NCBI RefSeq assembly: GCF_011075055.1
Contig: NC_058148.1
Coordinates: 3,491,322-3,555,321 of the forward strand
Reading direction: 5' to 3'
Source of the DNA: Mangifera indica
Lineage: Eukaryota; Streptophyta; Magnoliopsida; Sapindales; Anacardiaceae
Length of the DNA stretch: 64,000 nucleotides
Shown piece after piece: positions 46,735-57,300 of the stretch. The number at the start of each line of letters is the position of its first letter. The stretch's first letter is position 1. The notes under the pieces were generated by a model, which saw only the letters and a list, made by a program, of their open reading frames with translations, did not search any database and was not told the DNA's origin. The translations under genes and the position numbers were made by a program.

Positions 46735-46815
46735 ATGATTGAAAAAGTGAAGAGTCACCAAAAAATGTTCATGGTGGACGTTACCTTAAAGATGAATCAT
46801 CATCGGGAGAAATGA
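46735..46815 (+). CDS. Micro-ORF in the old TRIM-2 copy
   Basis: A 26-codon frame, MIEKVKSHQKMFMVD then VTLKMNHHREK and TGA, at the same place in the element as 26433-26516. The reading frame has no indel relative to the young copy, although the surrounding internal sequence has diverged. The role is unknown. Confidence 0.3.
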   Translation: MIEKVKSHQKMFMVDVTLKMNHHREK

Positions 46816-47595
46816 GTTAGTAAGCATATGTTGGAAAAGTGTCAAAAAAAAAACAGTAGAAGGAGAAGAAAATAAAACACTGGGAATGGAGAAGGTTGTC
46901 TGAAATGAGAAAATGGAAGTTATAACTGCAGAAAGAAAGAGAAAGTTATGTGAAAAGTTCAAAAGAAGATAAAAAGAGAAAGAAGTTGTGTGAGATAGAT
47001 GAAAAGCAAAATAGTTAAAAAAATAAAACTTGTCAAATGAGTAGGAAAAGAAAATATGTATGGGACCATTTAGGAAAAAGTGGAGAGAGGGAAAAGAAAG
47101 TGGGTAGAAAAATGGGTGACGTAGATGTATGAAAAAAAAGTGAAAAAAACCAAAAAAATAAAAATAAAATAAAAATCAGAAAAATAAAAATAAAAATTCA
47201 ATATATGTGAAAAAAATTACCAACCTTGAAGACAAGGTGATTTTGAAAGGGAAAGAAATGTTAGGATTGAGATATTTGTCTTCAATTCATAAGGTAGTTT
47301 AGTATAGTTTTATTATAAAAGAGGTGTTTAGGTTACAAAAGGGGAGGAAAAAATATTTTATGGTTTTGTAATTTGGGCAACCAACCTTGGTTGATTTAGG
47401 AAGGCCTTTAACACCTCGAATGGCTAAACAATAGAAGGTCGCGGACTCTTTGAATTATCTAAAATGAAAGGCTTCAGACTCCTCAAATTGTTTGATTTAT
47501 CCTTGTAATCTTTTGATTAATGAAAGAGTTTAATTTTATTGTATATTTTAGGTTTTTATCTTCTGTCTTTGTTAAATAAGAGTCTAGTTCTTAGA

Positions 47596-48275
47596 AGCTT
47601 TTCTGCAAAATTTGGTTACTATTGTTTTAAAGATGGCTTTATGTTGTTCCCCTAAAAAGTTTTATAAGACTAGTAGGTTTTATTGTTCTTCCCATGCTTT
47701 CCAATCTAAAAGTGGTATGTACCAAACATTCAGAAGGTTTTTGGATTTGTGCGGGTACAGTAGAGTTGAAAAGCAATCTCTTGCTGTGCATTTATATGGT
47801 GTTGTTCTCCATCTTTACTTGTTGGTTTTCCTGTTGGTGGGAAATGATTTTAAGCAATGATTGTGGCTCGAAAATCTATGATTTTCTTAGGGTAATGAGA
47901 TTATGTTGAGTTTTAATCAAATTTCCACAATGCTGCTGTGTTCTAGGCTTTTCAAGGATATAATCTGATTGTCTTTGTCTTTGTTGTTTATAGTTTTTGG
48001 TCTCTACTCTTGAATTATATCATTGTAGAAACTTTGATAGACTTTCCAAAGAGAGCAATTCTACTTGTTTTGGATAGGTTGTATCTTAGATAAGTGTCCT
48101 ATAACACGATTGAAGTTACTTTCATGTTGTATTGTGGTTTTTTTATATAAATTTTTTGCTATTTTTACCTTTTTGGCAGTTATGAGCATAGATTGTTTCT
48201 ATGGTTTTCTTGTTTCGAGATTGGTTTTGCTTTTCTTTATACATGCTTACCAAAAAAGAAAAAAACATGCTAATA
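47596..48275 (+). repeat. LINE 3' fragment, paralogous to 32310-32560
   Basis: 47605-47860 aligns closely with 32320-32565: the shared GTTAAAGATGGCTTTATG-like block, TGTTGTTCCCCTAAAAA, TTCTCCATCTTTACTTGTT and GGTTTTCCT. It continues past the point where the other copy is cut by TRIM-1. It is the non-coding 3' end region of the LINE. Confidence 0.65.
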
Positions 48276-48440
48276 GGGGTTTGGTTGGAGTATAAAAAGA
48301 TAACCCTACTAATTTTTTTTTTAAATAATAAAATATTATAGTAATCTTCTATGATAAATAGAGATATAGTAAGTAATATAATTAGTAATTTAATTACCAT
48401 ATTCACCTCAAGTATTAAAATATTACTAAAAAATCTTGAC
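48276..48440 (-). repeat. Truncated MITE of the family at 51985-52466
   Basis: It starts GGGGTTTGGTTGG and contains TAGTAATTTAATTACCATATT and ATTACTAAAAAAT, which correspond to the reverse strand of the 3' half of the MITE at 51985-52466. The second terminus is not found. Confidence 0.45.
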
Positions 48441-48539
48441 ATAGATGGGTCAGGCGTGTGAACATGCAGATAGGCCATGTGCACTAACATTTGGACATGC
48501 CACATAAGAGATGTGGGTAGGAAAGCCTGTGGGGCAAGA

Positions 48540-49020
48540 ATACTAGATAATCCTTTGGTTCATATAATTGTTACTACCTAAAATGAAATATTACCACAAA
48601 TATATGTTACCTAAAAAATTACTAAGTATAAATTATTACTATATTTGATAAAAATTGGTTGGTATAAATAATTATTGTGTTTGGTTGGATGTAATAAAAC
48701 AATATTAAGATATTATTTCACATAAATGTGTAGAGATTTTTGGGTATAATTATTCTAAAATATTTGTTATATTACTTGTTATGTTAATTAAAACTTAAGT
48801 TATTTTTGTCCTAAAAAAAATGAATAAGTAAAAATTGAATTGTAGCAAAATTAAGATTACCTTTGTAATATTTTAATATCAAAGGTGAAAATAGTAATTA
48901 AATTATTTTTATATTATCTGTCATATCACTATTAGTAAAAAAATATTACTAAAAATCTCTTATTATTTGACAAACTAAACAAGATAATGCTAGTTATAAA
49001 AGACAGGTTACAAGAGTAAT
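48540..49020 (+). repeat. Decayed MITE related to 51985-52466
   Basis: It aligns with 52000-52450 over most of its length: ATAAATAATTATTGTGTTTGGTT, then ATTATTTCACATAAATG, TTTGTCCTAAAAAA, GATTACCTTTGTAAT and CTGTCATATCA. The terminal repeats are degraded. It has no coding capacity. Confidence 0.6.
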
Positions 49021-50589
49021 TTTGCATTTTATTGCACACATGGGACGTTGATATTGGGATGAGATAGGCTTTCATGGCATATCATCTTGTTTCAATAATA
49101 CGTCACTAGAATTTAGAGGCTTTTCTAGCATTTTCGCTTAACAATGAAATTCTAGAAAATTTGTCTTGTACAAACATGTATGACGTGTTTGGATAAGCAT
49201 GGTAGTTGATATACAACCTAAAAACATATAGATGTTTAATTTATATTTTTTTAGGAATGTATGCTTGTAATTTTTATAAAATAAGGTTGCAAACCCTACA
49301 TTCTTTTAATCTTCAAATTGTATTTCTTTTCTCACCTCACTCCTCTTAAATGTAACTCGAGATTTCTATTTTACAATTGTAAAATTAAAATATGATTTTA
49401 TTTTTTAGTTAGAGTAACATGTATTTAGGAAAAGTCATGTAAAGTCGAAGATCAAGAAGGAACAAGCAATATATTTGATGACCTAAAAAGTAGGATCCTA
49501 GGTTGACCCACTAACCCCTCTTAGCTAAAGAGAACCTAGTTGGTAAATACGAGAGTGGGAAAAAATGGTACATAAATTATACCAGTATAATCCAGCGAAT
49601 AATGAAAAATATATTTATAAAAAAATGCCCCTAAAATTTGCACATGGGAAAAGTATAAAATGTGTATATACGGGTTTAATAGGACACATTATCAATAGTA
49701 CTTTTCACAAATATCTTATTAAAAATCAATATAATAATTTAAATGTAAAATATTTAATTAACTATTAAATCTAATATAACATAATACATAATCAAAATTC
49801 TTTGTACATTAAGTAACGTATTAGTCAGTTGGAAAAGAACAAACAAATTAATCAGCTTAGATTTTAGACTTCAAAACGGAGTAAATCTTTGTTCAAGCCA
49901 CAAGAAAGGAAAATGCAATATTAGGGCTGAAAATTAAGAAAAAAATGTTGTTGGTTTTTTTAAAAAAATGGCAATGGTATTTTCGTAAATAATTAAAAAT
50001 AGAAAGGATAATTTTGTACTTTAAATTTAGCAAAAAATTCAAAAATATGGTAAATATAAAATACAGCACATAATTCATGTTTAATATGGTAAGAGCATGA
50101 AATACGCGTTTAATATGTTTTGGGTTTAAAATTTCTTTTGAGCGTATTTAATAAGCGAATAATACGAGTGTTTACTAACTAGGCGAGGGACTTGACATAT
50201 AAAACTATATCGACACATTTAAATTTACATTGTAGAAAGTATGCTAGGTTTTTATTTTTCAAATAATCACCTTACATGCAAACTAAAATTGATGAGACAA
50301 ATTAACAAATCCCTTAGTTATATTAAGTTGAAAATAACCAAAAGGCTTTAAATAAGATGCCTCGATTAAGCTTATGTTCGTCAAAACCTTGTTCGCTAAA
50401 GCAAATGGTACACTTCAATCAAGTGGAAAAATGAGTGATTATTCGTATTAGTCTGACTTAACTATTATGCTTAGCTTCTTTGCCAAAGCGAAAGCGAAAC
50501 CATAATTCTAGGTTATTGTGTATCAGCGATATGTTTAGGCATGATCATTCATTGATTGGAATGGTTTTGTTAATTTGGAATTAAGTGTG
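49021..50589. other. AT-rich DNA, left boundary zone of the gypsy element
   Basis: No gene or clear repeat is recognised. The 5' LTR of the gypsy element probably begins in the second half of this stretch, possibly at TGTAGAAAG (50231), but the start could not be aligned confidently. Confidence 0.35.
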
Positions 50590-52515
50590 TTGGTTGGAAA
50601 ATGCAAATCCTAATGAAGTCGTAGGTCTGTAGTGTACGATACATGACTATGTGGAGTAGCAGACACGTTCGTGTATCCCTTAGGAAGAATAGTTCTTGTG
50701 TGCTTAAAGTGAACAAACATTTGGATTTAAGGGAACATACATGTTTGTGTGGGATGGGACACACGCCTATGTGTGCTTATTTATGAGCACACGTTCGTGT
50801 AGAAAGATTAACATGACGGTGTTAGTTGATATTTGAGGTACATGACCATCCCTCTAAAAGATGAATGCTCGTGTGTATTTGGGAAATTTGAAAGTAAGAA
50901 TGCATGGAGTTAGCCACACCTATCCATAAATGTAGAATGACAATTTTATCCTTAAGGAAAGAGAATATAGGGAATGAGTATATTATTCCTTGACGAAGGT
51001 AGAATGAGATAACTAAATATTTTGGGGTGTTTGACTATGTAGACAATGACATAGAACACAACTGAAGCTATTCTAAGTAAAAAATGTGAAACAATGTATA
51101 TCTTTATTTTAGCCACTCAGTTGTGGATAGTGTGACAATAAAAGTATTAGGGCTAATTTGTGTGACCTTAATATTTGTATAGTTTACTTTGCACTTGATG
51201 TTGGGCACTTTATCATCTGGGATGCTTATACAGACAATGATATAAGGTGTTTTAGCATTTGAGATACTTATGCGATATTGGAAGAGGTCTAGGGTCTTTA
51301 TGTGATTAAGGTATCTTTAGCCTAAAGTCAAACTGACAAGTTTATTAAGTGCATTTTATGTTAAACATATAGGATATTGTATGCTTTCAGCAGGTGTCTA
51401 GGACATTGATATACATTGTTTGACATTAGTTATATACGATGACATTGCCAATGAAGAATATGCATTGGGTGTTAGAATAATTTGGATGGGCATTTGGGAT
51501 GTTGAGGAAACATTTAAGAACACCATATTAAGAGTAATAATGGAACATTTTTAGGTTATTATTGTGTGCAAGGTGTTGAGAGGTTACCTACTTACTGAGT
51601 GTTTATCATTCACCATGTTCTTTTTTGTGGTTTTGCAGGTAGATTCATTGATCAATAGGGTGGTGGGGAAGCCAACAGGTTAGCTTGGGACGTTACATAA
51701 AGCAAAAGGTATTTTGGTCATTTGGGTTTATGGATTATCATTATATTTATTTATATTGAGATTATTATCTATGTATTGTTTGTTATATAATATGATTTCA
51801 GACATATAGGTACTAATTGGATTTGATTTGTGATGTTTGGACTTAGATCTTTTATAGTATTGAAACATGTTTGGCTTATTATGTATGAACACCATTTTGC
51901 ATGTTATGTGAGTTTGAATAATATCATGCTTTAATTATCTCTTGTGTGTTATTGGGAAAAGGTTCTAAGTTAACATGTCTCTTTGGGGAGGTTTGGTTTA
52001 GGTAATGTTTTATTACCAAAATAGAAAGATTACCTTGAATATAGATTACTTAGAAGATTATTAGGTATAAATGATTACTATGTTTGATAAAATTTAGTAG
52101 ATATAAATAATTATTGTGTTTGGTTAAAGGAAATAAAAGATTACTAGTAAATTATTTTACTTAAATGCCCTTGAATATAATTATTTTTAAATATTTTTTA
52201 TATTATTTGTCATATTAATTAAAAATAAATTTATTTTTGTCTCAAAAAATTAATAAATAATAATATAATTATAATATAATCAAGATTACCTTGGTAATCT
52301 TTAAATACCTAATGTGAAGGTGGTAATCAGATTACCACCTATATTACCTGCCACGTCAGTATTAGTAATAGAAGATTACTGTAATCTTTTATTACTGACA
52401 AACCAAATAAGGGAATAAAAGATAGATTACCAAGGGAATCTTCAAAAACTGAAACCAAACACCCTATTTGGGTCTATATTTTAGGTAGGAGTATATATCT
52501 GAAGAAGGGTGTTAT
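50590..52515 (+). repeat. 5' LTR of the gypsy element (family G2)
   Basis: It ends GTATATATCTGAAGAAGGGT then GTTATA at 52515. It aligns with 56551-58682 and 59046-59746: the ACACGTTCGTGT/ACACGTCTGTGT motifs near 50775 and 56865, the GACTATGTAGACAATG block, the GCTTTCAGCAGGTGTCTAGG-like block, and the ACTTACTGAGTGTTTATCA module. Its left end is uncertain. Confidence 0.65.
51985..52466. mobile_element. MITE inserted in the gypsy 5' LTR
   Basis: A 482-bp AT-rich unit with inverted ends, GGGGAGGTTTGGTTTAG at the left and the complement AGGGTGTTTGGTTTCAG at the right. A TTT is on both outer sides (51982-51984 and 52467-52469). Related LTRs at 16500-16588 and 59690-59746 read through this point without it, which gives an empty site. 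It has no coding capacity. The superfamily is uncertain, possibly PIF/Harbinger-like from the 3-bp duplication. Confidence 0.7.
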
Positions 52516-52516
52516 A

Positions 52517-52532
52517 TTTTTAGTATCAAAAC
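52517..52532 (+). other. Degraded primer binding site of the gypsy element
   Basis: TTTTAGTATCAAAACA directly follows the 5' LTR. It corresponds to TTTTGGTATCAGAGCA for initiator tRNA-Met with substitutions. Confidence 0.6.
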
Positions 52533-52899
52533 ATGGTTTTAGAAACCTAAAAAGTGTTAAGTTTAAGTGTCTGAATATGCATAAGTTTGTATAAGTAGCT
52601 CTTTATGCAATGTTGATTGTTTTCGCATGTAGACTATTGTAATTATTATTTTAACCTTTTTTTGAATTATGGTATATTTGTTTGATTTAGTATTGTGATT
52701 TCAAGATAAGAAGATCGAAGAGGCTCATTGGTAATGTGTATGATGTCTCTACCCAAGAGGGTAGTCAAGGTGTGACTTTGGGACGAGCCCTTAACATAAT
52801 TGTAATGCCATAGATAGAGTAATGATTTGATGATTATTCATAAAGTTTTCTGGGAGAATTGAGAGATATTTGAGAGTGTTGGATACCTAGTTGAGGTTC

Positions 52900-53440
52900 A
52901 TCTAGTTATTGAGTAGACACTGATAATGGATCAGCTACCTTAGTAGGATAGAGTGAGTAGGGAGGTTTAGAGAACAATTTTTGTGGGTGGTAGTAAAGGT
53001 TAGCTACACCTTATTTATAGTCTATTGGGCATAGATTAGCCTCTAGAATTTAAAGGTGGTTCAAGGATTTAATCTGTACAAGCTAAGAAATGGCTAAAAT
53101 TTACAGAGGATGTCATGGGCTATTTAAGATAACTATCAAGGAATACTCCACCAAACTCAATATTGTTGGTCGATATGCCCGTGGAGTGGCTAATAGTATT
53201 GACAAAGGCAAGATAGAGACTTTTATTAATGGGTTGAGTAAGGATATAACCAAGGATGTGATAATGGGAGATTACACCCCCAGTTCTTATTTAGAGGCAT
53301 TAGACGAGGCCTAGAGTTTTAAGGCTATTAGATTGAGGATGGCTAGAAAAAGGTGTGTTCTAGAGTAGCTTTAATAAGTAGCCCTAACCCAAAGATTTGA
53401 TCATGCAGGTATAAGTGGTAGCAAAATATAAAACAAAAAA
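52900..53440 (+). pseudogene. Gypsy gag fragment
   Basis: The open segment 53090-53314 (74 codons) resembles retrotransposon gag: EYSTKLNIVGRYA, KIETFINGLSKDITKDV and SYLEALDEA correspond to the conserved YL..F..LSRYA, ...F..GL...I...V and ALDRA blocks. Preceding sequence is in broken frames. A TAG ends the open part at 53312-53314. The nucleocapsid part follows only after the inserted copia-type LTR. Confidence 0.78.
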
Positions 53441-54911
53441 TTTTAGAGAAACCTAAAAGCACTACCAAAGATCACGTTTTAAAGAATAATTACATGAACT
53501 TGTTATTCAACAAACATAGAGTGTTTAAGAATATCATACCTGTATTGGTTAACTCATCCAAACCTTTACATAGCTATGAGATCACTTACAGAGGTTAAAA
53601 CTATTCACTAAAGGTTCCATGAATAGAGTATGTGTGTATTGGGAGCCATGCATGACAACTAGGGTTTTCAAAAAATGATTTTGAATTATGAAATCGCTAA
53701 AGAATACTATAAATGACTGTGCACAAATCACATGCATAGGCGTTCCTCTTTACATATCATAAATGGTCATTCATGTGATAGGATAGGTCATTCCTAATTA
53801 AATAAAAGTCAAATTGAGCTAATTTAATCCTATTGGAAAAACCCAATTCTATCCAAAATTTGAACCTCTTTATAAGACTAAGATTATCACCAAATAATCC
53901 AATATCTCAAAGTTTGAATCAATTCCTATATGTGTATGACCTATAAGTTTTCTATTGAATCAGTCGTGTCTAGATTCAAATTAAATCTAAATAGAAACCA
54001 AGATTAGCCTCTAGCAAAACATAATGACCACTCAATAGAGTCTCAGGGAACTACTCTAAACTTTGTTAACTAATAGTTACTTATAATTCGATTATTTCAT
54101 TAATTGATATCTCTCAAGGTTGAGATATAGATGCATGTCTATCTCAGTGACTTATTAATATGAACTGATACGTATCATTAAACGAACAATTTAGAGCAGG
54201 TTATGACCCAATCCTATTATGGCCAAAGATTCAATGGTTATGATGTCTTTCAGTATTTTAATAAGAGATATCACCTTTTATACTTAGTGAGTAATGAATC
54301 TTTTATTGATCCATCATAACCTCTATATATATCTCAATATGGCCGGTCATCACTTTTATGGTTGCCCCAATTACATCACACATTAGATATTGTCAAACCA
54401 TACTAATTCTTGTATAAGACGATCCAATGATCTCAAGTTTAAGGACCATATGTACTTATGAGTTGGAGGATTTATTTCTATAGATATAAGAGTAACCATC
54501 CATCTGAAAATCCTTTTAATGGTTTAGTTTGATGAATATGTCTATATTATGCACCTATGTGTTGTACTAAGCTCTCAACTAACAACTTTGATAAATGAGA
54601 ATTGTTACTATCTTTTGGTAAGGTCATTTAACACTAAGATAATCCTATCATTATTATTTGTGCCCTTGGTCATAGTAATATCGAGATTATAGATGTTTTT
54701 AGAATAGTTATCTAATGTATCATAAGGTTTTCACGATCAATTATTTGATCCCCTTGCTATGATTCTACCATTTTAAGGACATATTATTTTTATGAACATA
54801 TTATGTTTAACATTAATATGCATGAACAATAGAATACCTTTTATTAATAAATAAGTAAATTACACAACTATAAATACACAAAATTGATTGGCTTAGGATA
54901 CTACCTTAACA
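53440..54911 (-). repeat. Copia-type LTR or repeat inserted in gypsy gag
   Basis: This segment interrupts gag between the capsid-like part and the CCHC knuckle. It contains no gypsy-like coding. Its right end CTACCTTAACA fits a reversed TGTTAAGG LTR start, and 53860-54300 aligns with 15390-15965. Its left end and target duplication cannot be set by eye. Confidence 0.5.
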
Positions 54912-54969
54912 TACTTTTTACACTCGTAGGTGCAGATATACTAAGGAATGTGTAGTTGGGCAAAAGTTA

Positions 54970-55011
54970 TGCTTTAAGTGCAAGTAGCCAGGACATTTTT
55001 TCCATGAGTGT
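54970..55011 (+). pseudogene. Gypsy CCHC zinc knuckle (nucleocapsid)
   Basis: It reads C-F-K-C-K-stop-P-G-H-F-F-H-E-C, the C-x2-C-x4-H-x4-C RNA-binding knuckle of gag, with one stop codon inside. It marks the resumption of gag after the inserted LTR. Confidence 0.8.
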
Positions 55012-55110
55012 ACAACAGTATCACCAACCCTTATTGAACATGCTGTTAGAGGAAAAAATGACAAAATCTATACAACTACTTAAACTCAAGCCAAGGTCAA
55101 CCCTTTTATA

Positions 55111-55510
55111 ATGATAGGTCAATTATCTTTTCAATATCGTCTATTATATGTGCTGATAGATTTTGGTGCCACTTACAACTTTATTACACGAGGTATAGTT
55201 GAAAGATTAGAGTTGGATCCTACACTAGTTGAACACATTTATATAGAAATGACTAATGAGGATAAAATTGTTAATAATCAAATGCCATTTAGGTAAGATA
55301 GTAGTTCAAAAAGGTCCGAATTTGGTCATTAACCTTATTATGTTTGATATGTCAGATTTTGATGTGATTTTGGGCATGAACTTCTTGAGCAAGTATAGGG
55401 TTGAGATTAACTGTAGAAACAAGAAGGTTTGGTTTAGTCTAAATAATGGTGATAAGTTCACCTTTGGTATAGGTCATATTCTTAATATGATGATAAAAAA
55501 TGTTGAGTAA
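55111..55510 (+). pseudogene. Gypsy aspartic protease
   Basis: Two overlapping open segments (55111-55296 and 55256-55510) need one frameshift to join. The first has VLIDFGATYNFITRGI, a variant of the LIDSGATHSFI active-site motif with F in place of S. The second has MFDMSDFDVILGMNFLSKY, the typical D.ILGMDWL block. The enzyme would mature the polyprotein. The motif change and the frameshift indicate loss of function. Confidence 0.82.
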
Positions 55511-55689
55511 AGGGTGTATGGGTTATTTAGCACACATTATGAATAAAATGGATATGTTCCCTAATAACCTATCAAGGTTAGCATTGAAGATAGAGGTTAA
55601 GTTTAGCATTAAGTTAACTCTTAAGACAATGCCTATTTCTAAAGCATTGTACAAGATAGCCCTAACTGAACTTTAAGAATTAAAAAGAC

Positions 55690-56460
55690 AATTGCAAGAG
55701 CTTTTAGATAGTGACTTTATCAAATTGAGCCACTCACGTTGGGGCGTACTGATTTTTTTTTTGTGAAAAAGAAAGATGGGTCGATTTGCATGTACATTGA
55801 TTATAGAGAATTGAACAAGGTGCCTATAAAGAATAAGTACTTGTTTCAAAGGATTGATGATTTTTTTGATCAATTAAAAGATGCATTGGTATTTTCTAAG
55901 ATTAACTTAAGGTATGGGTATCATTAAGTCTAGTGGTTAAGAGTGATATTTTAAATACTGCATTCATAACAAGATATAGGCAATATGAGTTTATGGTGAT
56001 GTCGTTTGACTTGACTAATGCTTCAATAGTTTTTATGTATTTAATGAATAGAGTATTCCAAGATTTCCTCAACAAATTCATTGTAGTTTTCATAAATGAT
56101 ATATTTTTATACTCGAGGATTTAGGAGGAACATAAACAACACTTGATGTTTGTGTTATAGAGATTGTGAAATAAACAATTGTATGTCAAATTCTCTAAGC
56201 GTGAGTTCTAGTTGGATTGGGTGGCATGCCTTGGATATGTGGTTTTAGCTAATGGTATCTTAGTGGACTCGAGTAAGATTGAAGTTATGTTAGAATGGCA
56301 AAGGCCTAAGATAGATAAAAAGGTACAAAGTTTTCTAGGACTGGTTGGGTACTATAGGCAATTTATAAAGGGCTTTGTTAAGTTAGCTCTATCGTTGACT
56401 GATTTGACCTATAATAATGTTCCCTTCATATGGTTTTACTCTTGTGAGGAAAGTTTCTAA
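55690..56460 (+). pseudogene. Gypsy reverse transcriptase
   Basis: Three open pieces (55739-55927, 55933-56124, 56212-56460) in shifting frames carry [39 protein letters not shown], then [37 protein letters not shown], then LGYVV, LGLVGYYRQFI and FVKLALSLTDL. The catalytic F-I-D-D-I is changed to F-I-N-D-I. This is a clear Ty3/gypsy RT with start of the connection domain, and it is inactive. Confidence 0.88.
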
Positions 56461-56550
56461 GAGCTAAAGAGGAGATTGATATTGACTCTTATTTTGGCAT
56501 TGTTGACAAATGGTGAGGTTTATGATATTTATATAGATACATCTTACCAG
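56461..56550 (+). pseudogene. Gypsy RNase H, part before the solo LTR
   Basis: The reading LKRRLILTLILAL then YDIYIDTSYQ is the start of the RNase H-like domain (..LK.RLT.AP.L.LP...F.VY.DAS). It breaks at 56550 and resumes at 58683. Confidence 0.75.
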
Positions 56551-57255
56551 TGTAGCACCTGCAAGTATACCCAAAGGTATTTTAGTTTTTTGGCCTTGCC
56601 TGTATCCATTTGTGCTAATTTAATTTTGTGTGTGGAAATCATGACGTCCATGTGTGTTATGACAAGGGCAGACAAAATAATCTTTTCTCATGTAATTCTT
56701 GATATTTGGCAAAGTTTAGGAGACATGCATGCTTGTGTATACAGGTATACATGTCTGTGCATAATCAGTATGTTTGAATTTTGAACAACGATGTTTTTCA
56801 TAGGGATTTCAAAAAATATCTTTAATGTGTAATGACATACATGACCGTGTATGAACAATACACGTCTGTGTGTCATTGAATTCTATAAAAATAAAATGAA
56901 CCCAAAAGTGTTTTGGCTCACCATTCTATCATTTTCTTTACAATCAAACAGAGTGAAAAGTGAGAGAATTGTGGATGGTAAAGCCAATGAATCCAAAGAA
57001 ACCTTGGGGAAGACCAACCTTGCCATTCAAAAACTACTTTGGACATTGGAAGAGAGGTAAGTAAGCAAACCCCTTTCTTCTATAATTTGTATTTTCGTTT
57101 ACATACTTGAGCCGAATTATTTTATAAGTGTTGGGGACTTAGTGCTTGTTTTGAAGTGTGGATTATCGATTTGTTTATATTTGTGTATAATTATGTTAAT
57201 TAGAATGCTTAAGTGGATGGTTTATATATATACGTATACATATACATATACATAT

Positions 57256-57300
<45 letters not shown>

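Larger units (their letters stand above)
32995..47595 (+). mobile_element. Old TRIM-2 copy split by nested insertions
   Basis: Pieces in order are: 5' LTR start 32995-33136, a short LTR piece 44628-44645, LTR remainder 46504-46691, internal 46692-47258 and 3' LTR 47259-47595. The pieces align with the uninterrupted 3' LTR, for example GATTTAGG then GGCCTTTAACACC. The gaps are filled by the SIRE-like copia (33137-44627) and a solo LTR-B (44646-46503). A degraded primer site AATAGTATCAAAGC follows the 5' LTR, and a purine tract GAAAGGGAAAGAAA precedes the 3' LTR. The family match to 25652-26870 is seen in LTR ends, in the purine tract and in the micro-ORF. The LTRs have diverged strongly, so this copy is old. 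Confidence 0.82.
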
